Below are positions 12,726 to 24,040 of a DNA stretch of 64,000 bases, piece by piece. The position numbers and the translations under genes were made by a program. The DNA is from Metellina segmentata (lineage: Eukaryota; Arthropoda; Arachnida; Araneae; Tetragnathidae): contig OX375876.1 in NCBI GenBank assembly GCA_947359465.1, forward strand, positions 120,833,444-120,897,443, in the 5' to 3' direction. The first letter of the stretch is position 1; each line of letters starts with the position of its first letter. The notes under the pieces were generated by a model. It was not told where the DNA came from, did not search any database, and saw only the letters and a list, made by a program, of their open reading frames with translations.

Positions 12726-14037
12726 AATGTACATTAAAGCGTTCTACTAAACTAATTTTATATTCATTTAGGAAATGATAGTGATTTTTCTTAGAGTTAA
12801 CAGTTTCTGTACTTGCTAATAAATCCGCTTAATAAATGGTAAAGTAGTTCAAAATGAAACCTCACTGGTTTCTTTAGGAGCTACTTTGTCATCTATTTTT
12901 AAGGTAAAATTCCGAGAAATTTCAAAAGACTGGCTTATTTACATTGCATGAGTGTCTACTCAATACATTAGTTTTTCTACTCTTAAATGCAAATTCACTA
13001 GTTTATCTATTTATATAAAAGCAATGACCACGATTAGTGCCTATCAGGAGATATTGTGCAAGAGTTGCCAGCCAACTTTTACGTAGATACTTGACTTAAT
13101 AACGATTCTCTACAACATTTACCTGGAATTTTGACGTTTATATTTCGTTGCTGAAGTTTACATCATGGTTGCGCCCTACAACAGAGTTACAAAGGATCAT
13201 CAAGGCCCAAAACTAGAGCAAAGGCCAAATAACCGAACATGCACAAATGTACCCTTTTAACCATCTCCCTTGGCTAGCTCAGTTTTTGGGTTTTAGGGAA
13301 AACGATTAAAAGAAAGAAGGGCTAGTTTGAATTTAAATATAAAGGTTTATTTACATAAGTAAGGAAAATTAAATAACGTTACACAGGATCAACTTGATCA
13401 AAAGAGTACGATGTATCTCGCATACAAATGGCGAACGCCAGTGAATTGGACAACCAGTCCTCACGAGAGCGGGGAAGCTAAGTGACTCGTAGCCTCTCTT
13501 CAACTACCAAAGTACTTGTGGTGCTCTTGGCGCCATTTGTTGGTAGGAGAATGAAATGAAATCTATGACTGTCACACCCTGATGTATTCAACAAGCTGCA
13601 ATTAATGGATGTTAACTGATTTCTAGGAAATAATCATGAGCAAAAGTTAGAACAGTAGATAGAATAACGTGCACATACTTTTCATACTGATGTAATGTAC
13701 CAGAGGTTCATATAGAACCATGATGTTCAATAAAAGGCAAGCAAGGGTTCTTTCGAAGAGTACTCGGTTTTCAATTTTCAACTAAGGAAATGTTAAATTA
13801 TTGGTCCCGGTTTAAATTGCTTGGTAAAAAGAGAATTGCTGTTGATTGTTGTATAATTGTTATCCTCACCTATACATTTTATTTGGCTGAAGTTATTTTA
13901 TTTTAAGTATTTTTGGTGTTTTAAAATTATAACCATATTGCTTTGATTGTCCTTGAATAAGAAGTTATTTATATTTTCATGTTTACAGAGTATGGAAGCT
14001 GTATTTAAATTACAAATTCTTCATCATTTTTCATATC
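12726..14037. other. Unassigned AT-rich DNA
   Basis: No coding or repeat family is recognised. A GC-richer patch at 13380-13560 has no domain. Confidence 0.4.
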
Positions 14038-14190
<153 letters not shown>

Positions 14191-14596
14191 CATTTTTAAT
14201 AAATAACTAATAACAAATATTAAAGAAAATGTATTCTGTAAGTGGGATATTAACTAGATCAAGCAAAAGCCAATTCAGAAGTCAGGTGGTATTTATTCTA
14301 ACATCCTGAAGATGTCCATTTCCTTTAGTTCTAACCAATTATTTTCATATAAACACTTATATACTAGAAAGAAGCAGAGGTAGTTTATATAATTTTGGCA
14401 GAAGAAAATTATTTATCTTTTTTAAAGGTACATGGAAATTGAAAACTTTTTTCAAATATCGATCACATGCAGATTCTAAGAGACCGTCTGGTGACCATAG
14501 CAAAGAAAAATGTGTCTGAAATTTTAAATGGGGGGGGGGGTGATCAGGTGATTGAAAGATCAGTAAAAAAACAACATTAAACCCAATATAACGCTA
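14191..14596. other. AT-rich DNA with an 11-G run (14530-14540)
   Basis: No gene or repeat family is recognised. Confidence 0.4.
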
Positions 14597-15178
14597 TCTC
14601 TACTATTATAAAAGTAAGTGTTCGTGTATCTCTGTGGTGTGGACTGTCCTAACGAATCTATGGCACTTACAATAATGGGATTTTTCACACTACACTGGTA
14701 GTCCGAATCTTTTGCGATTTTTCAATCGCACCCAAATTTTAAAATTAAATCAAGAACCTTTTTATATGAATTTAATGGAAATTTAATAATTATTGTTTTC
14801 TTTGGAATGGCAAAACTATAAAAACATGACAGATTCTAAAATAATTTTTTTCCGTTTGATTTTGACAAGGAACGTTTCCAGTCGAAAATTCTACACCAAA
14901 TAGGTTTCTTGATAACATTCTATTTTCTTTTAATAAATAATTTTTCAATTAAATATTTATATTTTCGCAAGATATTGTGACGTCACGCCGATTTGATCTC
15001 TTCGCAATTCCAATTTGGGACGCATTTGACAGTGATGTGGCCATCACGGCGTTGCCCGTAGTATTGGTTTGAAAAGCAACCAAACGAGAATTCGTTGCAA
15101 TCGGGAGTTAGCAAGCAGTGGTCACACCTGACCCCACGAAAAGAACTATCACGGGCGACGCCGTGCTGGCCATCCAGT
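14597..15178 (+). mobile_element. Non-autonomous Helitron-like element (copy 1)
   Basis: The start TCTCTACTATTATAAAAG after an A fits a Helitron 5' TC end. The text that follows (ACGAATCTATGGCACTTACAAT) recurs at 18.2 kb. The 3' part has a GC-rich hairpin, CACGGGCGACGCCGTG (15150-15165), about 12 bases before CCAGT, like the hairpin-plus-CTRR end of Helitrons. An inverted, slightly diverged copy of this hairpin lies at 15037-15060. No Rep/helicase frame is present. The exact 3' end (CAGT, not CTAGT) is unsure. Confidence 0.6.
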
Positions 15179-15660
15179 GGTTAGAAGGAAATCTGCCACT
15201 TAGGCTATTTATGTAAACATTTCTTAACGTTACTTCCAAATCGTATCAGAAACGAGCTATTTCTACTTTAATCCACACCAAACAGAATGTAAATCTTATC
15301 CAGCACCACAATGCATATTAGGTTTATCGGAATCACATTTTAAAACCTGTTAGGCATTCTGAAAGTTTTCCTTAGTAACGAAACCTGCCGTGTAGTGGTC
15401 AGTCACTTTTGAAAATGGAAAACTGTAACCAGTTCTAAGCTTGGGATAATTTGTTCTTCCTATTAGGATCTTCATTTACTCTGGAGTAAATAGCGCAAAT
15501 TTGTCTCAACCAGGTAACTGGTCATACGAAACATTACCAGATCATGGACGAGATATCTTGTCGAAACCTTTTTGAGGGTTTATAAAAACACATATCAATT
15601 CCACTTTTAATTCTGAAGACAAAATAAGCATATTGTACAAACAGTACTGCAATAAAATTT
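15179..15660. other. Unassigned DNA with a family-D fragment
   Basis: Mostly unrecognised. 15535-15590 reads ATGGACGAGATATCTTGTCGAAACC, a family D end with the GAGGGTT that closes other copies. Confidence 0.45.
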
Positions 15661-15952
15661 ATTTTAATTACAACATAAGGACATGAATGCCTTCCAGGAA
15701 CACAGATATCACATAAAAAATTGATCTATACAAAAAAGGATGTGGTTTGCTAGCTCCGTATGACCTATCCACACAAAATTTGGTACACTTATACCTTAGA
15801 ACACTGCGGAAAACATCGGCTATTTCTTTCCTGTCTTCAGACCGATATGTAGCTATGGAAATTGGCACACAGGTAGTCGTAAAAGTACTCCTCGAAGTCT
15901 CAATTTGAAGATATACAGTTTGTTTTCCTGCAAAAAATGGATATGGACAAGG
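15661..15952. other. Unassigned DNA
   Basis: A 96-codon minus-strand frame (15668-15958) has no recognisable domain and begins in the tandem repeat next door. It is not called as a gene. Confidence 0.35.
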
Positions 15953-16105
15953 AAACACGTTCTACGGGGTTTATGTATTTGAGTTAACACAGGACACTGT
16001 CGTTTTCATATTTTACCTGTCGAGGTAGGAAACACGTTCTACAGGGTTTATATCAACACAGGAAAATGCCGCGGTCATATTTTAGCTGTCGCGGTCACAT
16101 TTGAA
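15953..16105. repeat. Two-copy tandem repeat, 76-bp period
   Basis: AAACACGTTCTACGGGGTTTAT at 15953 recurs at 16029 with one change. Each is followed by AACACAGGA...GTCATATTTTA.CTGTCG. Confidence 0.8.
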
Positions 16106-16944
16106 ACTCGTGCAACGCAGAGTTAATACAAAAAATCAAAACTTGCACACTTCAACCATTACATTAATTTCAAGGGGCACAAAATAGGCTTCTCCATCGT
16201 TAAACAGTCAAATAATGCACAGCACCCGGACAATAAATCAGACACTTTATTATTAGTTATCAAAAACTTCCATTACCTTGGCCACGGGACCCAACTTGAA
16301 CCGACGCCGGTCGTTTTTAAAAATTTATGATCCTCCGCCATCAGTCCTGAATAGCAATAAACACAGAACCATCTAGCCAAATTGAGCTCCGCATTTTCTC
16401 CTGTTTTACAAGGCTATCAATAATAAGCCAGGCTCAGGTCCATGTCAAGTGGAGGCACATTAACGGAAGGGAGCCTTTATCCATCACATTGGGCAACATC
16501 GATCTCGGAACCCTTGTGACGTCCATTCTCCCCCCAAATAGTCATCAAGAACCATCCCTCCGGTCCTATTAGCGCGGCTGTAAATGGCCCCATGTACTGT
16601 AATCCCACGACGTGACTCGTGGACTGGAGCCTAGGCTTAAAAAAAGACCGATTAATTTAGCTCGTACTAGGTAGGCTCTGGTTTTGGCATAACGCACGCT
16701 TGTGAATTGAGTGATGAAAAAACAGCCTGTGGGTATTAATGAAATTTTGTTTCTGGTGGTGTGGAGTGTAGGAGTCACGAATATGCTACGATAGTTAAAT
16801 AGCTTTTTGGCAGATAATGAGGTTTAAATCGGTCTTCTGTGTAGGTTTTTTTCTTTATTTTATCGTGGTTTGTGGTAATTATGGTGTAACTGTATTTTTG
16901 ATCATCTTTCTTGTGTGTGCAGTGTAAACATTAGGGTGAGGACA
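16106..16944. other. CpG-bearing unique island (16195-16790)
   Basis: This is GC-richer sequence without recognised repeats or domains. A 69-codon minus frame (16569-16778) is not supported by any motif. The block then grades into AT-rich DNA. Confidence 0.35.
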
Positions 16945-17955
16945 CAATATGTTGAATGGTTCAATATTTGTTTTCAAAGGATTTATGTCCTTTAACTTTC
17001 TTGACACATTCCTAAAATATTCTATGGCTGTACTGCATTAATCATAAAACTCTTACCTATAAACCATGGTAATTACTCGGTAGAAAAAGGTGACATAAAA
17101 TGTTAAAAGGTTCAATATTTTTTTTCTAGATAGTTCATGTCATTTACGCATTCTAAACGATTCCTAAAATATTCAATAGCCCGGTGTGTTGCTACAGTGT
17201 GACGTAAATTCAACTACCTCCCTAAAGCATTCACTGATGGTACTTCAACTACTTACCTACCAACCTAAAATATACCCAGAGTATACTACATTAGTACATA
17301 TGCACTATATACATATAATTATCTTCTATTAGTCATGATAATTTCATGGCTTGACAAGCAAATTATGCTAAAAAGTTCAGAATACATTTCCAAGCAGATT
17401 TATGTCATTTAACCTTTTACCTTCTTTGGCGTATTTCTAAAATATCCTCTTATTGTCCTACATTAACCATAAAATTAACTTATAAACCATTATAATCTAT
17501 CGGTAAGATCCATGACACGTAATGTTAAAGGGTTCAATATTTATTTCCAGACAGATTTATGTCAATTACGTATTCTACACGATTTCTAAAATATTCAATA
17601 GTTCCTTGTGTAGCTCCAGTGCGACGTAAATTCAACTACCTCCCTAAAGCATTCACTGAGTGTACTTCATTAATCATAACACCCTAACCTTAGAATTTCG
17701 TGTCAGGATGAGGACAATATGTTAAAAGGTTCGGTTTATTTACTTCGAAGATTTATATCATTAAATTATTTTGCCCGATCCCTAAAATATTCACTGATAG
17801 TACTACATTAATCATGTAACCTAAATTTATGAATCATGATAATTTATCGGTAGAACAAGGGCAATATGTTGAAGTTTCAGTATTTATTTCCAAGAAGATT
17901 TAAGTCATAATTACCACATTGCATGGCAGGATGACGGCACAACATTTTAATGCTT
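16945..17955. repeat. Degenerate tandem array, higher-order period ~415 bp
   Basis: GTTAAAAGGTTCAATATTT-like landmarks occur near 16950, 17101, 17365, 17519, 17720 and 17868. The best pairs are 17101 with 17519 (418 bp), which share CGTAAATTCAACTACCTCCC, and 16955 with 17367 (412 bp). Units also share CCTAAAATATTC and ATTAATCATAA. The array is strongly diverged, hence old. Confidence 0.7.
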
Positions 17956-18185
17956 TATTTATTAATTTCCAAGCAAATGCATACAGTTTACTCATTACGG
18001 GTACAGTTGCTAAATATATACAACGATTGTAATATATTGATCCTAAAACCGTATAAACTATAAAGGTTGTTTATCAGGGATATGATTTTTTGGTTAAATT
18101 TAATGACACACAGTCAAAAAGCGGATCGTCTTAGCTAATCCAATGAAGTAAAAACCTGGAATGATCTTTAATAATTGTTCGTTTA

Positions 18186-18850
18186 TCTCTACTGTTATCA
18201 AAGGAAATGTCTGTCTGTCTGTGCTCCGTACACAGTGTACTGACGAATCTATGGCACTTACAATAATGAAATTCGGCACACAAATAGTCCAAAATTTTTG
18301 TAATTTTTCTATCGCGCCAGAATTTTAAAATTTAATCTAGAACATTTTAAAATTAATTTATTGGCAGTTATTATTATTATTGTTTTCCTTAAAATGATAA
18401 CAGTATAAAGAGATCACAGATTCTAAATTTATTTTTTCCGTTTCAATTTTCCAAGCAAAGATTTCAGCGGACGAATAAAACAAATAAACGGTTTTAGCTG
18501 GAGTTATGTAGTTCCTTTTTCAATCTCGTAGATCGTTAAAGATAGAGATAAAATTTCAACGGATTTGAAATCTGCCGAAAATTTTACATTAGATAGATAC
18601 CTAAAGATATGATTTTCTTTAAATCAATAATTTTTAAATTGTAACTTTTATATTTTTAACAATGCGAGTTTGGCCGCTGGTAAGAATTTGACCTTCGAGG
18701 TTAAAGAGTTCATATTCCTTCATTTTTATTTCATGAGTAACAGATTCGAGTGAAGCAAAACAAATAAAAAGTTAAGACTGGCGCTCTTCAGTGCTTTGTT
18801 CTATCTCAGCGATTGTTAAAAATAGAATGTAAAATTCAACGGATTTGAAA
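18186..18850 (+). mobile_element. Helitron-like element, 5' part (copy 2)
   Basis: It starts ATCTCTACTGTTATCAAAGG and shares ACGAATCTATGGCACTTACAATAATG with 14.6 kb, followed by a similar order of blocks (TTTTAAAATT..AATC.AGAAC, then ATTGTTTTC, then CAGATTCTAAA). No 3' hairpin is seen. The copy runs into a microsatellite. An internal duplication (AAATTCAACGGATTTGAAA at about 18552 and 18833) is present. Confidence 0.55.
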
Positions 18851-18866
18851 AAAACACAAATTCGTA

Positions 18867-18982
<116 letters not shown>

Positions 18983-18983
18983 A

Positions 18984-19295
18984 TAAAATGAAGGAAAGGG
19001 TTCTCTCTGGGGTTCAATAAACACGGTGTAAAATATTTTTTTGATTGGATAATATCTTCTGCCCCCGCATCGCACTTGAATTTTGGAAATTTGGGTAAAA
19101 ATTGGCAATTTTATTCGGCATAGGAAATATAATTATTTTCAATATTGCTATTATAATAGTACGGAAGAGGTGCCCACTGGGTTCAATAAGAAAGGTGCAA
19201 AATAATTTTTTCGATCGAATAATATCTTCTGTTCTCGCATCGCAATTGAAATTTTGCTATTTTTGAAGAAAATTGCACTATTTTCGTCTTTTTAT
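18984..19295 (+). repeat. Left ~310-bp inverted repeat of an unnamed element
   Basis: This arm contains two related ~175-bp modules, each with GGTTCAATAA.A..GTG.AAAATA followed by ATAATATCTTCTG..C.CGCATCGCA.TTGAA. The whole arm is found in reverse complement at 21113-21432. The outer side abuts the compound microsatellite, so the true terminus may have been lost there. Confidence 0.85.
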
Positions 19296-19499
19296 GCTCC
19301 CTGTATGTTGAGTGACTTTCTTGACAGGAAGTGAAAGGAGGGTTGGGGGGTTCACAGTTCACATTCCTCTGCAGATATATCTGAAGTAGATTTAAATCTC
19401 GACATTTACAAACTATCGACAGCTAACCATTTAATCTCTCTTACTGATCGTAAGTACAAACATTTATAACTAACTCCGTTTCTATCTAAATCATCACAA

Positions 19500-20515
19500 A
19501 TGCAACTTGGCCTCCCTTCAACTGCTATGGTTGCTGACAGGTTTGGAGTCTCGTACGGACAGGGATGTGGCTTCAATTTTTTCATGTGTTCTTCACGATG
19601 CCAGACTCATAACCATAAACAACTCAGATTTGGTGGTTGACAAAAACAAGCTGCAAAGGGAAAGGCTAAAGCTATAAAGGATTTAAAATTTCAAGTTTTA
19701 AAGCGAAGCTCAGGCATTACCGTTGAAGGGGCTGTATTTCGATGGTCGTAAAGATTCCACATTGATAGAGGAGAGAGTAGATACTAAAAGATACGCGAGA
19801 AAAGCAAAAGAGGAACATTTATCTCTTATTGAAGAATCGGGTTCACGTTACATTACTCATTTGTGTCCATCATTTGGCACCGCATAACAGATTTCCGCGA
19901 TTATTATCGGATATTTTGAAGGGATCACAAGATATCTTTCACAGCTTCTGGTAATTGGCTGTGACTGTACATCTGTTAATACCGGATGGAAATCCGGTTT
20001 AATTTGGCGTTTGGAATTGAAACTTGGTAAACTTCTTCCTTGGGTCTATATGTCTGCTGCATTTTAATGAACTAACTCTGAGGCATCTGTTTGAAACGTC
20101 GGATGCGCAAAAAAATGGTCCAAAATCATATTTTGTAAACATTGGGAAGGCGCTCCTTACATGTGAAACTTTGCCAGTGACAACTTTCGAAATTATTGAC
20201 GGCGAGTTACCAACAACTGATAGACGTGACTTAAGCAAGGATAAAATGTACTTACTAGAAATATCTCAAGCGGTACGATTGGGTAATTGTTCTAATGAAC
20301 TATCTATACGCAGTCTGGGTCCATTATCACATTTACGCTGGCTAACTACTACAGATAACATATTTCTAAGACTATATTAGTTCTCCAGATCCTCCTTAGA
20401 AGTTGAAACAAATCGCTGAGTTTGTTATGAAAGTTTACACTCCAAACTGGTTTAATATAAAGTCTAAACATTAGCTGAAAGATGGAGCTAACTAAGCATG
20501 TGTAGAATACTATTT
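19500..20515 (+). pseudogene. Decayed transposase-like gene, unnamed arthropod family
   Basis: Conceptual plus-strand translation gives a chain of motifs in changing frames: FDGRKDSTL and EEHLSLIEESGS (19735-19845), IGCDCTSVNTGWKSG (about 19954-20000), CLLHFNELTLRHLFETSD (from 20051), GKALLTCETLPVTTFE, LSHLRWLTTTDN (20320-20360), and, after a stop, IAEFVMKVYTPNWFNIKSK (20408-20470). The order and spacing match a repetitive protein family I remember from arthropod genomes (GCDGTxxNTG ... LLHxNELPLRHL ... GPLSHSRWLT ... KVYAPxWF) but cannot name. The invariant Asp, the LLHxNE block and the RW motif suggest an RNase H-fold transposase; that is inference. Frameshifts and at least two stops (near 19886 and 20378) show decay. 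It lies between ~310-bp inverted repeats. Confidence 0.6.
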
Positions 20516-20552
20516 CTAGATCCAGGTATTTATCTCAAGTCCTCGCCGACCA

Positions 20553-20960
20553 ACCGGTCTAATGGTTAAGGTGTTGGCTTCTGGATCGGAAATTTCCTGG
20601 TTCGAATCCGGGTCAGGGCATGGATCTAATTTTGCTGTCCTTTATTAGGGACATTGATGGTCCTCCCACTGGGTGCTCCTCCACAGTGGCCGTCACTTCC
20701 GGCCTTGTAGTGGCCAATGATTAAGTTCATATGTGCCCGCCATTGGATTAAAAAATCTCAAGACCTCAAGGTCTTCGTTGATGGAATAATGTGTAGAAAT
20801 TCGATATTTGCTCTTGTCTGAGTATGTTGAACGATGAAAGACCATTCTTTTCCCCGTTTTATTATACCTGAATTCGAAAATATGGCTGATTTCAAGCCTC
20901 TTCTTGCTGATGAAGTGTAAGTAAACTTTTGGTATTGGGCATGTCATAACATTTCTAAGG
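20553..20960 (+). mobile_element. tRNA-derived SINE, family A-type head with a different body
   Basis: Box-A-like text GGTCTAATGGTTAAGG and box-B-like GGTTCGAATCC (20595-20612) are well preserved. The head matches family A, but the body (CTTTATTAGGGACATTGATGG...) differs from the family A body. It is therefore either a second SINE family or a chimera. It is inserted just after the transposase-like relic, within the same inverted-repeat interval. Confidence 0.65.
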
Positions 20961-21112
20961 TTACAATATTCTTAACAAATATTATATTAATATATTGCGA
21001 ATCAGCTAATATTTAATAATTTTCAGGCAATATAATTAAATGTAAAATACAATACAGCAATAAACAGTACTTGTACTCTTTTATATTTCGTGTTTGATTT
21101 ACTTCTATAACT

Positions 21113-21432
21113 ATAACACATAAAAAATAGCAGTTTTCTTCAAAACTGCAAACTTTCAATTGCAATGCGGTAACAGAAGATATTATTCGATCGAAAAAAT
21201 ATTTTACGCCTTTCTTATTGAACCCAGTGGGTACCTGTTCCGCACTATTAGAATAGCAATATTGAAAATAATTATATTTCCTACACCGAGTAAAAATTGC
21301 CAATTTTTACCCAAATTTCCAAAATTCAAGTGCGATGCGGGGGCAGAAGATATTATCCAATCAAAAAGATATTTTACACCATGTTTATTGAACCCAGAGA
21401 GAACTCTTTCCGCACTATTAGAATAGTGATTT
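21113..21432 (-). repeat. Right ~310-bp inverted repeat of the unnamed element
   Basis: This is the reverse complement of 18984-19295 with some divergence. It has the same two modules (GATATTAT.C.ATC.AAA, TTATTGAACCCAG). Beyond it, 21440-21470 reads TTTTTTCGGCCCACCCTAATAC, which resembles the outer terminus of a DNA transposon (inward AGGGTGGGCCGAAAA). Confidence 0.85.
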
Positions 21433-21470
21433 CGGAAAAAAAAGTGTTTTTTCGGCCCACCCTAATACTA

Positions 21471-22560
21471 TATTGGGTGATGCAAACATACATGCGCAGT
21501 TAAATACTGCCAATATCACCGCTTTGAAATCACTGTGGTAAAAAAAATACAAGTTGAATGCCATTTTACCATTTATGCCTACTAGCTCCGGTCTTCCCTA
21601 CATTCAAAAGTCATTGAATGTATACAATTTATAGGAATTTCAATAATCCATCAATATCCAAAAGAGCTATGTGCATATAACAAGTACTCACATCTATCGA
21701 ATTAAAAGTTCATGTCATGTGTAAAAAATAATATTATTTTTGCTTTTTTCTGGTATTGAAATACGCTTTGCTCATTATAAAGAAGCTGTTAATTACTCTA
21801 TAGAGAAAATGTGTTTGAACAATGTGTGATACCACCTTTTTGAAGGTTACAAAACACCTTTTCTACGTTTGTAAAAATTCATATTCAAATTCATCATCGT
21901 TTCAATTATTTCTTACACACGCATTCATGTTTATTCATGTTCTCGAGGTAAACGTACGCCCTTTTCTTCACTCACAATATACTGAATTTCTTTATCACGA
22001 ACTTTATTATTTCTCTTTATCACGAACTTTATTATTTCTTTATCACGAATTATTCTTTAATAAGTTAACATGACTTGGTGTTCCAAATCAATCTCTTTAC
22101 AGTCCTCTCTTCCAAAACCAACTCAGAATTTCATCTAGCTATTCAATCGCTCAAATCAAATTGGTATTGGGTATAAAAATGTCGGCAAAAGCCACTTTTC
22201 GACCTGAAAGGAACGGTATGTCGGTTTTAAAAGATGATTCAGCACATAGTGATTACTTTATTGTCCGATAATAAAGTGTGCCCTCTTAATCAGTATATTT
22301 TGTTGATATCCACGTTAAAATGGTTTCAGCTTTTGAAATTCTTATTTCCTTTTCAATTTGAAACATATACTTCACAACCGATTTCAAATAATGAAAGTTT
22401 CAAAAAATAATCACAATATCTTGTGTTTACTTAAAGTGTATCAGTGCTGAGAGAGTGAAGTTTTAGTTTTCGTAATCGTGTGTTTACATAACACATATGC
22501 ATACTTATACCGCTTTATATAAACAAATGTTTTAAGTCTTATAGTACCTTTAACTTTGAT
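21471..22560. other. AT-rich DNA with a short tandem repeat at 21993-22060
   Basis: TTTATCACGAACTTTATTATTTC is repeated about three times at 21990-22060 (~26 bp). Otherwise no feature is recognised. Confidence 0.45.
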
Positions 22561-22561
22561 C

Positions 22562-22890
22562 GAAGCGACCAACTGGTCTGGTGGTAAAGGTATTAACCTC
22601 TAGATAGGAAGGTTCCTGGTTCAAATCCGGGACAGTGTATGCGGGCTTTTAAGTGTATGATGTAGAGGTGGTTGGTGGTACCTTAAATCTGTCGTGGCCA
22701 AAAGTCCTCATGTTGGGGTGGTGTGGAAATTTGCAGAGTGGGGTCCCAGCTCATGTGTTGCCTCATCATCTGCCTGTGGTTCAAAAACTAGTGGTGTTAT
22801 GCTTGGATCATTCCCAGTCTTGGATTCATCCCGGATCGTCGACAATAGCCTGTTGTGTTGCTCTAGTACGACGTTAATTAAAAAAAGTAA
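22562..22890 (+). mobile_element. Full-length tRNA-derived SINE, family A
   Basis: The head GACCAACTGGTCTGGTGGTAAAGG with box B GGTTCAAATCC is followed by the family body (ACCTTAAATCTGTCGTGGCC..., GTTGGGGTGGTGTGG..., CATC.GCC.GTGGTTCAAAA). The tail is TAGCCTGTTGTGTTGCTCTAGTACGACGTTAATTAAA. It serves here as the reference copy for about ten others. No long poly-A tail is present. Confidence 0.85.
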
Positions 22891-23137
22891 CTCTGATTGA
22901 AACGTACTATGTGTTCAATTTATATTCATATAATAATAAAAATCTAATTTATAAACAACAGAAATAGATTTATCTCTCTAAAATATATCAGTTTTTGTAG
23001 ATATGATTCAATTTTCTAAATTGTGTAGCCCGTTGTGTTATGCTAGATCGACGTTAGTTAAAAATTTCAAAATTAAAATTTACCTTCCATTGAGTATTTT
23101 TTTCATAGTTTAGTGAAACTCTTTCATCTAACTTTCT
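22891..23137. other. AT-rich DNA with a SINE A tail fragment
   Basis: 23025-23065 reads TAGCCCGTTGTGTTATGCTAGATCGACGTTAG, the family A tail. Nothing else is recognised. Confidence 0.5.
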
Positions 23138-23660
23138 GACGTGATAGCTCAGTTGATAGAGTCGCAGACATGCAACTGGAGGGATATGTGTTCGAAACTC
23201 GATTCAATCAAAAGCTATCGTGTACGGATTTAAATCACTCATGTCCTCAAATGTCATCACGTGGGCGTGGTATGACGTTTGGGTAGTGGGATGCTAACTC
23301 AGGTGTTGAACATGTCATCTGACTGCGGTTCAAAATCACGAGGGGTACATAGTAGGGATGCGACATCGACAACAAAACATCGATGGTAATAATACATCGC
23401 CCAAAAACCATCGTTGTTAGTAATATATCGCCCCAAAACATCCATGTTTTAAACATCGATGTATTTAAACTTTTTTTCTATATTAAAACTGGTTTTGTAA
23501 CTTCTAACATTACTGTTAAACCGGGGAGGGGGGATTTAATATATGTCAATTGCCGTGTTTATTAATTTATATATACATTTTTTTAACTGCCAAAACAAAG
23601 TCAAAAATAATAATTAGAACAATTAACAAATCATTTGTTTTCAAACTGAATAAAACAAAA

Positions 23661-23705
<45 letters not shown>

Positions 23706-24040
23706 GGAGCCTATAATTATTACATGCCCTAATATTTGTTATTTACAGTTTGTGAAACTGAAACTTTTTTTATTCTCAAATATAAAACATCGACAATGTA
23801 AAAACATCGATGTTAAACAAACATCGGTTCCAATAAATCAAAACATCGATGTTTTGAAAACATTGGCATCGATGTCGCATCCCTAGTACATAGGCCGAGT
23901 TGGAAGAGTAACAGATTAGCAACTGGAAAGTTGCAAGATTGAAACTCCTTTCAACCAAAGACCGACGTGTACGTGGAGACTGGTACGCATTGAATATGCC
24001 GTGGCATTACATTTCCTCACCTTGGCATGGTGTAGTCAAT
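23138..24040 (+). mobile_element. Diverged tRNA-derived SINEs, split by a hAT element
   Basis: At 23140 the text GTGATAGCTCAGTTGATAGAG..., with GTGTTCGAAACTC, looks like a tRNA head with A and B boxes, and is followed by a body like family A. The sequence resumes after the hAT insertion at 23894 (GCCGAGTTGGAAGAGTAACAG, then GATTGAAACTC), which is a second head-like segment. Confidence 0.55.
23353..23885. mobile_element. Non-autonomous hAT-type element, 533 bp
   Basis: Perfect 17-bp terminal inverted repeats TAGGGATGCGACATCGA are flanked by a perfect 8-bp duplication GTACATAG (23345-23352 and 23886-23893). Subterminal AACATCGATG motifs repeat on both sides, as hAT transposase binding sites often do. 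A TA microsatellite lies at 23663-23703. No transposase is encoded. Confidence 0.95.

Noticed and set aside
20024..20380. 118-codon frame as an intact host gene
   Set aside because: Motifs continue upstream and downstream in other frames, so it is one open piece of a longer decayed element gene.
20570..20615. Possible functional tRNA gene
   Set aside because: A and B boxes are good, but the acceptor stem does not close and the sequence runs into a SINE body; the same head recurs in many SINE copies.
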